From: Oscillospiraceae bacterium
Lineage (GTDB): Bacteria; Bacillota; Clostridia; Oscillospirales; Ruminococcaceae
Direction of reading: 5' to 3'
Assembly (NCBI GenBank): GCA_009784625.1
Contig: WRBI01000001.1
Location: forward strand, 62,001-126,000
DNA: 64,000 bases
Part shown: piece by piece, positions 44,399-54,691 of the stretch
Layout of the letters: each line of letters starts with the position of its first letter
How positions within the stretch are numbered: the first letter of the stretch is position 1
Translations under genes and position numbers: made by a program
The notes under the pieces: model-generated
What the model saw: the letters and a program-made list of their open reading frames with translations, nothing else
Database searches by the model: none
Told to the model about the DNA's origin: nothing

Positions 44399-45586
44399 AT
44401 GAAAGACGCGCTGAACATCTTTAAGCAGACTACAGACGAAATCAAGGCAGCCGGGCTTTTCAAAGAAGAGCGGGTGATCACTGTCCCACAAGGCGGGCGG
44501 ATCAGCACACAGGCGAAAAGCGACGTGATCAACATGTGCGCCAACAACTATCTTGGGCTGGCCAATCATCCCCGGCTGGTCGAGGCCGCGAAGAATGCCC
44601 TTGACCACTGGGGCTACGGGATGGCGTCGGTGCGGTTTATCTGCGGGACTACCCAAATCCACAAAGAGCTGGAAGCCGCGCTCACCCGCTTTTTGGGGAT
44701 GGAGGACACAATCTTGTACGCCTCCTGTTTTGACGCAAACGCCGGGCTGTTCGAGACCCTGCTGGGCAAAGAGGACGCGATCATCTCGGACAGCCTGAAT
44801 CACGCCAGCATCATCGACGGGGTGCGGCTGTGCAAGGCCGCCCGCTACACCTATCAAAACAGCGATATGGCTGAGCTGGAGGCAAAGCTGAAAGAAGCGG
44901 ATGCGGCCGGTGCGCGGATCAAGCTGATTGTCACCGACGGCGTGTTTTCGATGGACGGTTACATCGCAAATCTGCCGGACATCTGTGACCTTGGCGACAA
45001 ATATAACGCACTGATCATGGTGGATGACAGCCACGCGGTCGGGTTTATCGGCCCAAACGGCGCCGGGACGCCCGAATACCACAAAGTCACCGAGCGGGTC
45101 GATATCATCACCGGTACACTGGGCAAGGCGCTGGGCGGCGCGTTGGGAGGGTACACCTCCGCGCGCAAAGAGATTGTCGAGCTGCTTCGCCAGCGCAGCC
45201 GGCCCTACCTCTTCTCAAACAGCCTGTCACCCAGCATTGTGGCCGCGGCCACCGAGGCGCTTAAACTGCTGGGCGAAAGCGGCGATCTGCGCGATACCCT
45301 CAAGGCAAACACCGCTTATTACCGGGACGAATTGACCCGGATGGGGTTTGACCTGCTGCCGGGTGAGCACCCGATTGTGCCGGTCATGCTGTACGATGCG
45401 CGGGTGGCCAAAGAGTTCGCCGAGCGGATGCTGGAAAAAGGTGTGTATGTGATCGCGTTCAGCTTCCCGGTTGTGCCAAAAAACCGGGCGCGAATCCGCA
45501 CACAGGTTTCAGCCGGACACTCAAGAACCGATCTCGATCAGGCGCTTGAGGCGTTCGCGGCTGTCAAGCGGGAGATGCGTTTATAG
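44399..45586 (+). CDS. kbl: Glycine C-acetyltransferase (2-amino-3-ketobutyrate CoA ligase)
   Basis: Cleaves 2-amino-3-oxobutyrate with CoA to glycine and acetyl-CoA, completing threonine breakdown. The 395-aa alpha-oxoamine synthase shows [10 protein letters not shown], the PLP Lys in [14 protein letters not shown], and [14 protein letters not shown] has AGGGGGG upstream, immediately behind the MITE. Whether it is still co-transcribed with tdh through the MITE is uncertain. Confidence 0.95.
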   Translation: MKDALNIFKQTTDEIKAAGLFKEERVITVPQGGRISTQAKSDVINMCANNYLGLANHPRLVEAAKNALDHWGYGMASVRFICGTTQIHKELEAALTRFLGMEDTILYASCFDANAGLFETLLGKEDAIISDSLNHASIIDGVRLCKAARYTYQNSDMAELEAKLKEADAAGARIKLIVTDGVFSMDGYIANLPDICDLGDKYNALIMVDDSHAVGFIGPNGAGTPEYHKVTERVDIITGTLGKALGGALGGYTSARKEIVELLRQRSRPYLFSNSLSPSIVAAATEALKLLGESGDLRDTLKANTAYYRDELTRMGFDLLPGEHPIVPVMLYDARVAKEFAERMLEKGVYVIAFSFPVVPKNRARIRTQVSAGHSRTDLDQALEAFAAVKREMRL

Positions 45587-45587
45587 C

Positions 45588-45726
45588 AGTTGACAATTGA
45601 CAGTTGACAGTTGACAGTGATTGAATCGCTTCGCGATAAATTTTAAAAAAGGCAGTGGGCGGAAAGTTTCCGCCCACTGCCCTTTAATTGTCCATTGTCC
45701 ACTGTCAATTGTCAATTGTCAATTGT
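45588..45726. repeat. Inverted clusters of a 7-bp repeat (TTGACAG/TTGACAA) around a terminator
   Basis: Left of the terminator the heptamer TTGACAR occurs four times in tandem (45588–45618). Right of it the complement occurs about five times (45687–45726), forming a long imperfect inverted repeat. The right array overlaps the 3' end of the alpha-2-macroglobulin gene and encodes its last residues and stop codon. Confidence 0.8.
45651..45681. terminator. Strong bidirectional hairpin between kbl and the macroglobulin gene
   Basis: GGCAGTGGGCGGAAA and its exact complement are separated by one base, giving a 14–15-bp stem, with A-runs on the left (TTTTAAAAAA) and CTTTAATT on the right. It lies between two converging genes. 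Confidence 0.88.
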
Positions 45727-48700
45727 TACGACGTCCCGCTCGCTTGCGCCCCAGGTGTCTGCGGTCGCGCTGGAAATGAATGCGCGCTCAACCACGTATT
45801 CGCCGGGGGTGGCAATCCGCGCGTAGTAGACAATCGGTCCGGGCCGTATGCCAAATGAGCCGAATTGCAGCCGCTGGCCTTGGCGGGATCGTAACCACCA
45901 GCCGGTACCGTGGGTACCGCCCGCAAATTGCGTGCCGGCCGCAAACCGCTCAAACCGCATCCCGGTCGGGATGTAGTCATCCATCACCAGCCCGGTATCA
46001 CCCACCCGCAAATCAAAAGCGGAAAGGTCGGGGGTCAGCGTAATCCGCACAAGCGCACCCGGCTCGAATACCCCGTCCACCGGGGTCAATGTCTTGGTCA
46101 GCCCGATTAGGCGGTTCGATTCGTCTGTTGACGGGTCGCCGACAAAGTAAACGTCGGCATATACCTGACCGGTAAGCGTCTCAAAACTCGCGGCGGCAAA
46201 CTCGTCGCGGCTGAGCGTCAGCCGATAAAAGCCGCTTGTCAGCTCCCGGGTGATCGTCTGTCCGCCTATTTGGTAGCTGAAGCTGGCTGTACTTCCGCCG
46301 GTTGGCGCAAACTGCCGTAAGTAATAGATCATTTCAAGCAGAAGCGGCTCCTGCCCGCGAGGCTGATGGCGGGTGAGGTAAAGCGCCAAACCGTGGGCAT
46401 CCTGATGACCCATCAGTGTGGCCAGCATAAGGGCGGCGGCTGTTGTCTGGTTCGCGTCCATTCTCCCGTCGGCAACTGAGAGCGCAATGTCGCCCGCAAG
46501 CCCGGGATGTTCGCTTAACTGCGCGGTGACCAGCGTATTGTACCACTCGCGCGCACCGGCGGCATCTCCCGAAATGTACATGGCCATAGCCAGATAAATC
46601 CGGTCGATGTAGTCGAGTCCTGCGCCTTGAGCCATATAGTCGCGCAAACTGACGCCTATTTCCTGCCCGGCAAGTGCGCGGGCCGCAAAAATGGCCGAAC
46701 CTCTGCCGCTGTGCTGTGTGTCGTCAAAATCTATCTGCATCTGTGGCAACTCCACGAAATCTGGCAATGCGAGGTGTGCCAGCACAGTCAGCTCAATGTT
46801 TTCGGCCGCGTGAGGCAGCGGGCGCAGGAACGACCAGCGCGAATGCAAGTCTGTGATGTCCTCCTGCCCGAAAGCGGCGCTGTGCCAGCTGTCCTGTGTG
46901 GCGATAAACCGCCTGGCAAGCCGCGCTTCTGTCCGCCAGCTCCCCCATGCCCGCGAGACGACCGTGCGGAAGACCGCGTTATACGTCCGCGCATTTTCGC
47001 TGTAGAGGACAACGCTGACCGGCCAGCGAAGCGGGTCAATCTCAATCCCATCGCTCAAATTAAATGTCTCGACCCGTGAGACTTCGATCCCCGACCGGAT
47101 CACCTGCACCGGCAGTTCAACCGTGTCGCGATGCCCGCCGCTTCTGCCCTCGACCGTGACCGTGTACTCACCTAAATCCAGCGGGCCGAAGTCGACACTC
47201 AGGTATCCGCGTACGGTTCCGGCTGCTTCTCGGACAAGGTCAATTCCCTCGCCGGTCAGCCTGACATGATAACTTACGGGGTCGTTGTCGTCCACCCCGA
47301 CCCCCGCACTGTACAGCCCGACCACAAACGAATCTCCGGCCAGCAAGGTCTGGTTGACAATTGGGGTAACAAAGTAGTCGAGTGTGACAATCGCGTTTGC
47401 CCGCGCGTTCCCGGCCATATTGTCGGGGGTGAGGGCAAGGGAGGTCAGCCGCCAGCTGGTGACGCTGTCCGGCAGGCCGACGGTTATTCGCGCGATTCCC
47501 GCCTCATCGGTGTGCGCGGCGGCGAAGTGGGCGGTGTCGGGAAAGTCGCGGCGAATCTGGTGGTCATCTCCCCCGCCGCCCCCACCCTGCCCGAAGTTCC
47601 GGAATTGGGTGAAGGAAGTGTAGTGGTGAATACGCGGGAAGAAAACATCCCGGTAAAGGGTGCGAATAAAGTCAACATGCTGCTCGCGCACCGCGAAAAT
47701 CGCCTCATCCACCACGCTGAGCAACACGATTGCGCCCGCGGCCGGCTGGCCGGTAAAACGCTCGGTTACCCGCACGGTGAGCGCCAGCTCATCCCCGGGG
47801 GAATAAGCGGCGCGGTCCTGCTCAAGAGTGAGTTCCAGCTCGCGGCGCTCGGGGTTAAAGGACATATAAGTGTTGCCTAATTCAAAGATATGCCGCCCGT
47901 CAAAGAAAGCCCCGGTCAACAGGTAGTTTGGCAAAAGGCCCTCATCAAAAGGCAGTGAGATTTGATTGCCCTGTGTGACGCGCAGGGATGCAAACCCGTC
48001 CTGCACCACCGCGCTTAGAATAAACCCGCTCGTATCTTCGACCAGGTCAGCATTGTTTCTCAGGCTGAACGACACGTTCTGGCCGTCCACAAAGCTTTCG
48101 CGGTTGCCGTAAAACCGCCACCACTCCGACCCGCCCCAGCCCTGGCCGAAATGCTCGTCGAAGACGCGCTCATCCTCCGCGCTGTCGTGGTAAGCCGGGT
48201 CGTGGTTGAGGGTGAGCGAATAGCGGTGGATTCCGTCATCCGTGCCGCCGATATCCAAAAACCGGTCGCCGCCCCAGCCCAGGCCGACTCGCTCATTTAC
48301 CGGCAAACCGCGCGAATCGTCTATATTGAGCATCGCGTACAGAAATTCGCCGTCCCCCGGTCTGGGCAGATCGGTGAGCAAAGCCCGCCCGCCCACTGTC
48401 TCAAACTCGCGCACCTCAACGACTTCTTCCTGGCGGACAAACCGGTAGCTGTTGCGGTTTACGCGGTGTACCCGGTCGTAAAATGTTCCGGTTATCTCTC
48501 GGGCAAAATAAACCCGATTGATGCTCACCGTGCCCGGCTGCGAGAGCGGCCGTCCGCGCAAAACCTCGTGATCCCAAAGGCTGTGGGCATCGGTAACCCG
48601 GGAAATGTCGATGGCGTGGGTGTTCACTTCCAGCGTGTTGGCCGCCCGGTCAAAACTGCCGGTCAGCATTACGTCCCGGTGGATGGCCATAATAGACCCG

Positions 48701-51141
48701 ACGCCGGTTACCTGCTCGTCGGCGGCCGCTTCACCCGAAAAGCCGAATGTATAGCTTTGCGGACGCCAACTGTCCAGGGTTTCGATAATCCGGAAGTCCA
48801 CGGGCAGATTGCCGTCCGGGTCGGTTATCAGGTTCCCTGTCTCAAGCACAAATCCGGTCACGCCCCAGCTCCTGTTCCAAGGGTCGACTCTTAGCGGATA
48901 GGCGGGGGCCGGCGTGCCGTCAAACAGGCTGACATTGATGGCAGCCGAAACTGTGTCCGTCTCGCCCAGCAAAAAGACCGGCGCGTCCGGAACAGCGTCG
49001 GTGCGAAAGACCGGTGCGACAAAGTCGTTGATGGTCAGCCAATCTGAGAAGATTACGTCGCCCGCCGCAGTCTCCAGCGCAAGGGTTTCCCAGCTCCAAT
49101 TGGGAACTGCGATGTTGGCCAGCTCAATTTCGGCCATAAAAGTTCCGTCCGGCAAAAGGGTGATTGGCTGGCTCACCCGGCTCTCGCGCAAGTTGAGCGT
49201 AAGACCGCTAGGCAGCGAACCGGACAGGCCGCGCGGCCGAACCATACCCCAAACGCGGATGGTGTCGGTCGTTCGGTAGATCTGCCGATCGGTGTAGACA
49301 TAGCTTATATACCGGCGCTGGCCCTCACTCGCCCCGCTGTCGCGGAAGTGATCGCCGTACCGCTCCCCGGCCACAAAGACCCGTTCGCCGTCGGTGACCG
49401 TAAAGCGCTTGTCGATCACCCACTGCCACTGGTCAAGGCGGGCGTCCTGTTCGGTAAACTGTACGCCGGAAATCACCGCCACCCCGCTTTGATCGGTCCT
49501 GCCGGTGGCAACAAAGTCACCGTCAAAGTGGATATCCGCGCCCGCCAGCGGCCGGCCGGTGTTTACATCGTGCGCCCAGACAATTGCTTCATCCCCGGTG
49601 GTCATATAAAAGACCGATATCTCGCTGACCTGCATCAGAATACTGCGGGTCGCGGCGCCAATGGCCAACTCCTCGGAACCGGCAGTGACTTCAACATGAT
49701 ACCACCCGGCCGGTAGCTCTTCGGGAAAGACGATCAGGCTCCGCCACCAATCGAGCGGCTCGGGGGTGACTTCAAACGCGGCAACAACGGGCAGAGTTCT
49801 CGCGTCATAGCCCTCGATGCTAGCGGTGTCGTGTATGCTCAGTGCGACGTAATAAGCCTCCCAGCTGCCAATCGCGCGGACTGTGACCGAAACGTCCGGA
49901 AATTCGGGAGTCAGGTAGCCGTCAATCTGCGCGGACAATGCCGGGACATCCCCGGCGATGACATTGACGTTGGTCATATCCCCCGAAAGCGAAAACCATG
50001 CACGTTCGTGCGAATCGTGCCCGTCTTCCCTGCCGGTTGTGAATGTAAATTCAAACGGCACAAGCAGCTGCGCACCGGTCGCGTCTTCGAGCGGCGGTGA
50101 GATGACAATCCGGTAGACGGTCTCCGGCCTGAGCGGGTGGGTGGGCATAATTCGGACAGTGTCACCCTCTTGCGGGAGCACGCGAAAATCCTCGTAATGT
50201 CCGTCCCGCGAGCGGAAGACCGACATCGAATCGAACAAGCTCTGCACCGAATCCGAGTTGAACCGCAGATAGATCGCGGTAGTGACCGACACCCCCCGCG
50301 CCTGGTCATGGGGGAAAACTTCAAGGATGATCAGCTCATTGCGGACAGCAAACGCAAACGCCTGACCGGCCACGGTAATGGTCAGCTCGCTGTTTTTTTC
50401 AAATGGGGTAAGCGGAAATTGGGTAAGCTCGAACACGCCCGGCTGGTCGGTCTCCATAAGGCGGAATGGGTGAACCGGTTGGATATCAATCATTTCGCGG
50501 GCTTCGGCAAGTTCGGGTACACCCGGCAGTGTGATCAGAAAGGAAGTGTTCGGCGCAATCCCGGTCTCGTCGTAAATCAGCGGTGTAACCGAGATACCAC
50601 CTCGCTCGCCGCCCGGCAAAGCAAGCCAAAGAACCCCCACAAGCAAAACCGTCAGCGCGGCAATCGCGAGATACCCAATCTTCGGGAATCTCTGGGATGC
50701 GGATGTCGGCTCTGGCTGTGCGGCCGTGTCTGCCGGCGGTTGTTCGGCCTCCGGCTGGCTCTCGCCGGTCGGCTGAGCGCCCGCTTGTTCGGTTTCCGGT
50801 TCAGTTTGGGCGGCCGCGTCTGCCGGTGGCTGTTTGGCCTCCGGCTGGCTCTCACCGGTTGGCTGAGCGCCCGCTTGTTCGGTTTCCGGCTCTGATTGGG
50901 CGGCCGTGTCCGCCGGCGGTTGTTTGGCCTCCGGCTGGCTTTCACCGGTCGGCTGAGCGCCCGCTTGTTCGGTTTCCGGTTCAGTTTGGGCGGCCGCGTC
51001 TGCCGGCGGTTGTTCGGCCTCCGGCTGGCTCTCGCCGATCGGCTGAGCGCCCAATTGTTCTGTTTCCGGCTCTGGCTGCGCAGTCACATCGACTTTTGGT
51101 TCTTCCTGCACACTGTGGCTCTCTCCATCAGGCTTTTGCAA
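45712..51141 (-). CDS. Very large alpha-2-macroglobulin-like membrane-anchored protein
   Basis: A 1809-aa protein. Residues ~1–22 are polar, ~23–142 are four 30-aa Pro/Glu/Gln/Ala repeats, and one membrane helix is at ~155–175. The rest, predicted outside the cell, has Ig-like and MG domains: GVSVTTAIYLRFN, the MG2-type DRQIYRTTDTIRVWGMVR, VTSWRLTSLALTPDNMAG, and a helical domain after ~1450. The thioester motif (C-x-E-Q) typical of bacterial macroglobulins is not found in the helical domain. Start TTG 51141 has GGGAGGTG seven bases upstream. Bacterial relatives are thought to trap proteases or protect the envelope. Last gene of the minus-strand run. Confidence 0.82.
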   Translation of the reverse strand: MQKPDGESHSVQEEPKVDVTAQPEPETEQLGAQPIGESQPEAEQPPADAAAQTEPETEQAGAQPTGESQPEAKQPPADTAAQSEPETEQAGAQPTGESQPEAKQPPADAAAQTEPETEQAGAQPTGESQPEAEQPPADTAAQPEPTSASQRFPKIGYLAIAALTVLLVGVLWLALPGGERGGISVTPLIYDETGIAPNTSFLITLPGVPELAEAREMIDIQPVHPFRLMETDQPGVFELTQFPLTPFEKNSELTITVAGQAFAFAVRNELIILEVFPHDQARGVSVTTAIYLRFNSDSVQSLFDSMSVFRSRDGHYEDFRVLPQEGDTVRIMPTHPLRPETVYRIVISPPLEDATGAQLLVPFEFTFTTGREDGHDSHERAWFSLSGDMTNVNVIAGDVPALSAQIDGYLTPEFPDVSVTVRAIGSWEAYYVALSIHDTASIEGYDARTLPVVAAFEVTPEPLDWWRSLIVFPEELPAGWYHVEVTAGSEELAIGAATRSILMQVSEISVFYMTTGDEAIVWAHDVNTGRPLAGADIHFDGDFVATGRTDQSGVAVISGVQFTEQDARLDQWQWVIDKRFTVTDGERVFVAGERYGDHFRDSGASEGQRRYISYVYTDRQIYRTTDTIRVWGMVRPRGLSGSLPSGLTLNLRESRVSQPITLLPDGTFMAEIELANIAVPNWSWETLALETAAGDVIFSDWLTINDFVAPVFRTDAVPDAPVFLLGETDTVSAAINVSLFDGTPAPAYPLRVDPWNRSWGVTGFVLETGNLITDPDGNLPVDFRIIETLDSWRPQSYTFGFSGEAAADEQVTGVGSIMAIHRDVMLTGSFDRAANTLEVNTHAIDISRVTDAHSLWDHEVLRGRPLSQPGTVSINRVYFAREITGTFYDRVHRVNRNSYRFVRQEEVVEVREFETVGGRALLTDLPRPGDGEFLYAMLNIDDSRGLPVNERVGLGWGGDRFLDIGGTDDGIHRYSLTLNHDPAYHDSAEDERVFDEHFGQGWGGSEWWRFYGNRESFVDGQNVSFSLRNNADLVEDTSGFILSAVVQDGFASLRVTQGNQISLPFDEGLLPNYLLTGAFFDGRHIFELGNTYMSFNPERRELELTLEQDRAAYSPGDELALTVRVTERFTGQPAAGAIVLLSVVDEAIFAVREQHVDFIRTLYRDVFFPRIHHYTSFTQFRNFGQGGGGGGDDHQIRRDFPDTAHFAAAHTDEAGIARITVGLPDSVTSWRLTSLALTPDNMAGNARANAIVTLDYFVTPIVNQTLLAGDSFVVGLYSAGVGVDDNDPVSYHVRLTGEGIDLVREAAGTVRGYLSVDFGPLDLGEYTVTVEGRSGGHRDTVELPVQVIRSGIEVSRVETFNLSDGIEIDPLRWPVSVVLYSENARTYNAVFRTVVSRAWGSWRTEARLARRFIATQDSWHSAAFGQEDITDLHSRWSFLRPLPHAAENIELTVLAHLALPDFVELPQMQIDFDDTQHSGRGSAIFAARALAGQEIGVSLRDYMAQGAGLDYIDRIYLAMAMYISGDAAGAREWYNTLVTAQLSEHPGLAGDIALSVADGRMDANQTTAAALMLATLMGHQDAHGLALYLTRHQPRGQEPLLLEMIYYLRQFAPTGGSTASFSYQIGGQTITRELTSGFYRLTLSRDEFAAASFETLTGQVYADVYFVGDPSTDESNRLIGLTKTLTPVDGVFEPGALVRITLTPDLSAFDLRVGDTGLVMDDYIPTGMRFERFAAGTQFAGGTHGTGWWLRSRQGQRLQFGSFGIRPGPIVYYARIATPGEYVVERAFISSATADTWGASERDVVTIDN
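50706..51085 (-). repeat. Four 90-bp in-frame tandem repeats in the macroglobulin gene
   Basis: The marker GGCTGAGCGC occurs at 50771, 50861, 50951 and 51041, exactly 90 bp apart. Each unit encodes 30 residues of the type PEPETEQAGAQPTGESQPEA plus KQPPADTAAQ. Copies are about 90–95% alike, so expansion and contraction by slippage or recombination is likely. Confidence 0.92.
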
Positions 51142-51169
51142 AGACTTTACACCTCCCGTGATATCGGGG

Positions 51170-52165
51170 TCAATTTGCGGTTTGTATCCCAAGCGCCTCG
51201 CCGTCGGTGACCAGCACAATAGTCCCGTTTAAGTCGGTGCGCAGAATTCGCACATCCATTTCTTCCAAACGCTCGATGGTGGAGCGGTGCGGGTGGCCGT
51301 AGCGGTTGTCCATCCCGGCCGAAATGACCGCGATGTTGGGCGCAACGGCGTTTAGAAATGACTGGGTGGTGGATGTTCGGCTGCCGTGGTGGGCAACACT
51401 CAAGACGCTGCTGCGTATCCCGCCCGCGTGTGCCAGATCCGATTCGGCGGCGACTTCGATATCCCCGGTAAAGAGAAAAGAGACCTGTCCGTATTCAAGC
51501 CTGCTGACCACGCTAAAGTCGTTGACCTCACTGTACCCGCGAATCGGGCCAAGGATGGTCAGAGTCGCTCCGTCGCCCAGCGCAAACATCTGACCGGGCC
51601 GCGCCGGAGTGATCGAGAGTTCGCGCTCGAGCAGCGCCATCAAAAAGTTTGTGTAAGTCCGGGTGGTCGGAACCAGCTGGTCGGGCAGCTCGGGCAGAAT
51701 AACTTCGCCGATTTCGAGCTCGCGAACCACTTCGATCAAGCCGCCGATGTGGTCGGCGTGCGGGTGTGTGGCGATCAGGATATCCACCCGCTCAACGCCC
51801 TGCCCGCGCAGGTAACCAAGCACTTCCGGCCCCCGGCCGTTGTCGCCGCCGTCTATCAGCACATTCTTTTCAGGCGCGACAATCAGAACACTCTCGCCTT
51901 GCCCCACATCGAGAAAGTGAACCTCTATCCCCTGGCCGGGCGCGGTTTCCTGCGCATCCGGGATCGGAAGAAACACCGGCTGATCGGCGCCGCTACCGGT
52001 CATCTGGCCAATCAATCCCGCGATCGACGGCAATCTGACTTCGGGCAAGCCAAAATCCTGTCCTCTGTCCTGCATAGTTGAAAGCGCGGCAAAGCTGACC
52101 ACCGCGGCCACAAGCAAGATGACAATCCCAAAATTGCCGCGTCTGACTCTATTTCTTCCCCGCAT
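51170..52165 (-). CDS. ComEC/Rec2-like metallo-beta-lactamase fold protein
   Basis: A 331-aa protein with an N-terminal membrane helix (~13–30, ILLVAAVVSFAAL) and an exported-type MBL hydrolase domain. The metal motif is THPHADHIGG, with further ligands in LFTGDIE and VAHHGSRTSTT, as in the C-terminal nuclease-like part of ComEC. It lacks the ComEC membrane channel. The ATG overlaps the YgiQ stop, and AAAGGAGGGG precedes it. It may be a surface nuclease or phosphodiesterase; substrate unknown. Confidence 0.87.
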   Translation of the reverse strand: MRGRNRVRRGNFGIVILLVAAVVSFAALSTMQDRGQDFGLPEVRLPSIAGLIGQMTGSGADQPVFLPIPDAQETAPGQGIEVHFLDVGQGESVLIVAPEKNVLIDGGDNGRGPEVLGYLRGQGVERVDILIATHPHADHIGGLIEVVRELEIGEVILPELPDQLVPTTRTYTNFLMALLERELSITPARPGQMFALGDGATLTILGPIRGYSEVNDFSVVSRLEYGQVSFLFTGDIEVAAESDLAHAGGIRSSVLSVAHHGSRTSTTQSFLNAVAPNIAVISAGMDNRYGHPHRSTIERLEEMDVRILRTDLNGTIVLVTDGEALGIQTAN

Positions 52166-53984
52166 GGCGTCCCCTCCTTTCCGGTTTTGTTTTTTGCTGC
52201 CCCCCGCCGGGGATCAGGCAATCCGGCCGGCTGCCGATCAAATCAGCCCGCCCGGCTTTTCGCAAGATTCTGGCAATCAGTTCCCGGTTTTCCGGCTTGT
52301 AATACTGTAACAGCGCGCGTTGTGCGGCCTTTTCTTCCCGGCTGTTCGGGATGTAGACCGGCTTACCGGTTGCCGGGTCAATGCCTGTGTGGAACATGCA
52401 GGTAGACGCCGTTCCCGGCGTCGGGTAAAAATCCTGCACCTGCTCCGGCCGGATCCGCATCTTTTTGAGATAAACAGCGAGGTCAATCGCGTCCGCTATG
52501 GTCGATCCGGGGTGTGAGCTGATCAGGTATGGCACTAAGTATTGCTCTTTTCCTGCTTTCTTACAAGCCGCGTAAAAAGCTTTGGCAAAGCGCTCGAAGA
52601 CTTCAATCCGCGGTTTGCCCATCAAAGCCAGCAGGCGGGGGGCGCAGTGCTCGGGCGCGACTTTGAGCTGACCGCTGGTGTGGTGCTCGACCAGTTCGCG
52701 CAAAAAGGCCGGGTCGGGGTCGGCGAGTATGTAATCGTACCGCAAGCCGGATCGGACAAACACTTTCTTGACCCCGGGAATCTTGCGCAGGCCGCGCAGG
52801 ATCTCAAGGTATTCGCGGTGATCAACTTCCAGATTTTTGCAGGGATTAGGCGCGAGGCATCGTCTGTTATTACAAACCCCACGGGCCAGTTGAACCTTAC
52901 AGGCGGGGCCGCGAAAGTTTGCGGTCGGCCCGCCCACATCGTGGATATACCCCTTGAATCGCGGGGAGGATGCGATACCCCGCCCTTCCTCCAGAACTGA
53001 GCGCACACTGCGCGCGGTGACCGACCGGCCCTGATGAAAAGCGATCGAGCAAAAACTGCACCCGCCAAAACACCCCCGGTTGTGAATAATCGAGAACCCG
53101 ACCTCCTCGATGGCTTTTACCCCGCCCTGCCTTTCATACGACGGGTGATATCCCCGCATAAACGGCAGTGCAAAGACCGCATCCAGCTCATCTTGGCTAA
53201 GCGGCGGCGCGGGCGGGTTCTGCACCAGATAAAGGCCGTCCCCGTGGCCTTGGATAATTGCCCGCCCGGTGATGTGATCCTGCTCATCCATCTGCATCTT
53301 GAACGCGCGGGCAAACGCGGCCTTGTCGGCGGCCACCTTTTGATAAGCCGCACAGCTGACCGCGCTCTTGGGGAAGCTTGTGCCGCCCCGCAAAACCGCG
53401 GTTCCCCGGATATCGCTCAGCGATGAAATGTCTTCCCCACCGGCCAGCCGCCCGGCGATTTCTCTCGTTTGGCGCTCACCCATTCCGTAGACCAGCAAAT
53501 CCGCGCCGCTATCCACAAGGATGGACGGCCTGACTTTATTTTCCCAACAGTCGTAGTGGGCAAACCGGCGAAAAGACGCTTCCAGCCCGCCGATGATGAT
53601 CGGGCAGCCCCCGTACAGAGCCCGGATTTTTTGGCTGTAGACAACGGTTGCGCGGTCAGGGCGCCTGCCCGCTTTGTTGCCGGGGGTGTAGGGGTCATCC
53701 GAGCGCTTGCGCCCGGCGGCGGTGTAGTGGCTGACCATCGAGTCGATGTTCCCGCCTGTCACAAAAAAACCCAGCCTCGGCCTGCCAAAACGCGCAAAGT
53801 CGCTGTCACCGCCCGGTTGGGCAATGACGGCGACCCTGTGGCCAAGGCTTTCAAGCAGGCGGGCGATGATCGCGATCCCAAAAGACGGGTGATCGACATA
53901 AGCGTCCCCGGTCACACAAACAAAATCAATCGTGTCCCAGCCGCGCGCGGCGGCCTCTTTTTTGGTCAGAGGCAGAAAGTGCAT
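52149..53984 (-). CDS. ygiQ: YgiQ-family radical SAM protein
   Basis: A 611-aa protein of the YgiQ/UPF0313 family. The N-terminal B12-binding-like region (~10–280) has DTIDFVCVTGDAYVDHPSFG. The radical-SAM cluster is in GCFGGCSFCSIAFHQGR (CxxxCxxC). The C-terminal extension has VAPEHCAPRLLALMGKP and the YFYPTPGTASTCM-like phrase DFYPTPGTAST. Start ATG 53984 with CGGAGG upstream. The tail is rich in Lys/Arg. The molecular function of the family is unknown. Confidence 0.9.
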   Translation of the reverse strand: MHFLPLTKKEAAARGWDTIDFVCVTGDAYVDHPSFGIAIIARLLESLGHRVAVIAQPGGDSDFARFGRPRLGFFVTGGNIDSMVSHYTAAGRKRSDDPYTPGNKAGRRPDRATVVYSQKIRALYGGCPIIIGGLEASFRRFAHYDCWENKVRPSILVDSGADLLVYGMGERQTREIAGRLAGGEDISSLSDIRGTAVLRGGTSFPKSAVSCAAYQKVAADKAAFARAFKMQMDEQDHITGRAIIQGHGDGLYLVQNPPAPPLSQDELDAVFALPFMRGYHPSYERQGGVKAIEEVGFSIIHNRGCFGGCSFCSIAFHQGRSVTARSVRSVLEEGRGIASSPRFKGYIHDVGGPTANFRGPACKVQLARGVCNNRRCLAPNPCKNLEVDHREYLEILRGLRKIPGVKKVFVRSGLRYDYILADPDPAFLRELVEHHTSGQLKVAPEHCAPRLLALMGKPRIEVFERFAKAFYAACKKAGKEQYLVPYLISSHPGSTIADAIDLAVYLKKMRIRPEQVQDFYPTPGTASTCMFHTGIDPATGKPVYIPNSREEKAAQRALLQYYKPENRELIARILRKAGRADLIGSRPDCLIPGGGQQKTKPERRGRHAGKK

Positions 53985-54000
53985 GAATATCCTCCGTTGG

Positions 54001-54615
54001 CTACCGCACAATCTCGCGGATCTCGAACAGATCATTGCGTTCGCGCTCAATCAGGTAGTCCAAGTTAAAGTAAAGGGCGGCCAGCGCGCCCCTGCTTTGC
54101 TGTACGAAGATGATGACACCCGCCTCATCCCCCTGTCTGACCGCCTCAATTACGACGGGGATATAGTCCCTGAAATAATACAGGATCGCTTCTATTTCCG
54201 CGACCGCGGCCAGGCGCTCGTCAAGCACCGACATGCGGATGGTGGTGTCGGTAATCAGCAAATGCTGAAACTCCATAAGCGGCTCGATAATCTCCTCAAA
54301 GAGATGTTCGAGAAAGTGTTCTTGCAGATCAAGGTCGGCCGGGGCGAGCGCCTCGTCATAAAGATAGAGCACAACGCCGGCCATAATTCGCCGCGCGTCC
54401 ATTATATGTACCTCAATATCCCGCAAAAGGTCATAGCGCACAAACACAAACTCGAACAGATGTGACAGCGCCTGTTCTGCCTGGGTTGGCAGCTGCACGG
54501 TCGGCTCGGGCACAACGTAGGTCGTCTCACCGGGCAGGGGGGTGGCCTGGGATGGGCCGGTACAGCCCGCGGCCAGCAGCAATGCCAATACAACCACCAA
54601 AATCTTCACATCCAC
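54001..54615 (-). CDS. Predicted lipoprotein of unknown function
   Basis: A 204-aa protein with a short signal MDVKILVVVLALLLAAGC ending in a lipobox Cys, a Pro/Thr-rich linker (~20–45), and then an almost wholly helical, Leu/Glu-rich domain (~46–204) that may form an up-down helical bundle. No family is recognised. It starts at ATG with AGGTGAG upstream and lies between ftsK and ygiQ on the same strand. Confidence 0.7.
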   Translation of the reverse strand: MDVKILVVVLALLLAAGCTGPSQATPLPGETTYVVPEPTVQLPTQAEQALSHLFEFVFVRYDLLRDIEVHIMDARRIMAGVVLYLYDEALAPADLDLQEHFLEHLFEEIIEPLMEFQHLLITDTTIRMSVLDERLAAVAEIEAILYYFRDYIPVVIEAVRQGDEAGVIIFVQQSRGALAALYFNLDYLIERERNDLFEIREIVR

Positions 54616-54691
54616 TCACCTGTCTTTCAATTCTCAGCAGTTTTCAGTGGGACACCGGACAGGCCGGCGATTTGCCTATCCGTCACACCCC

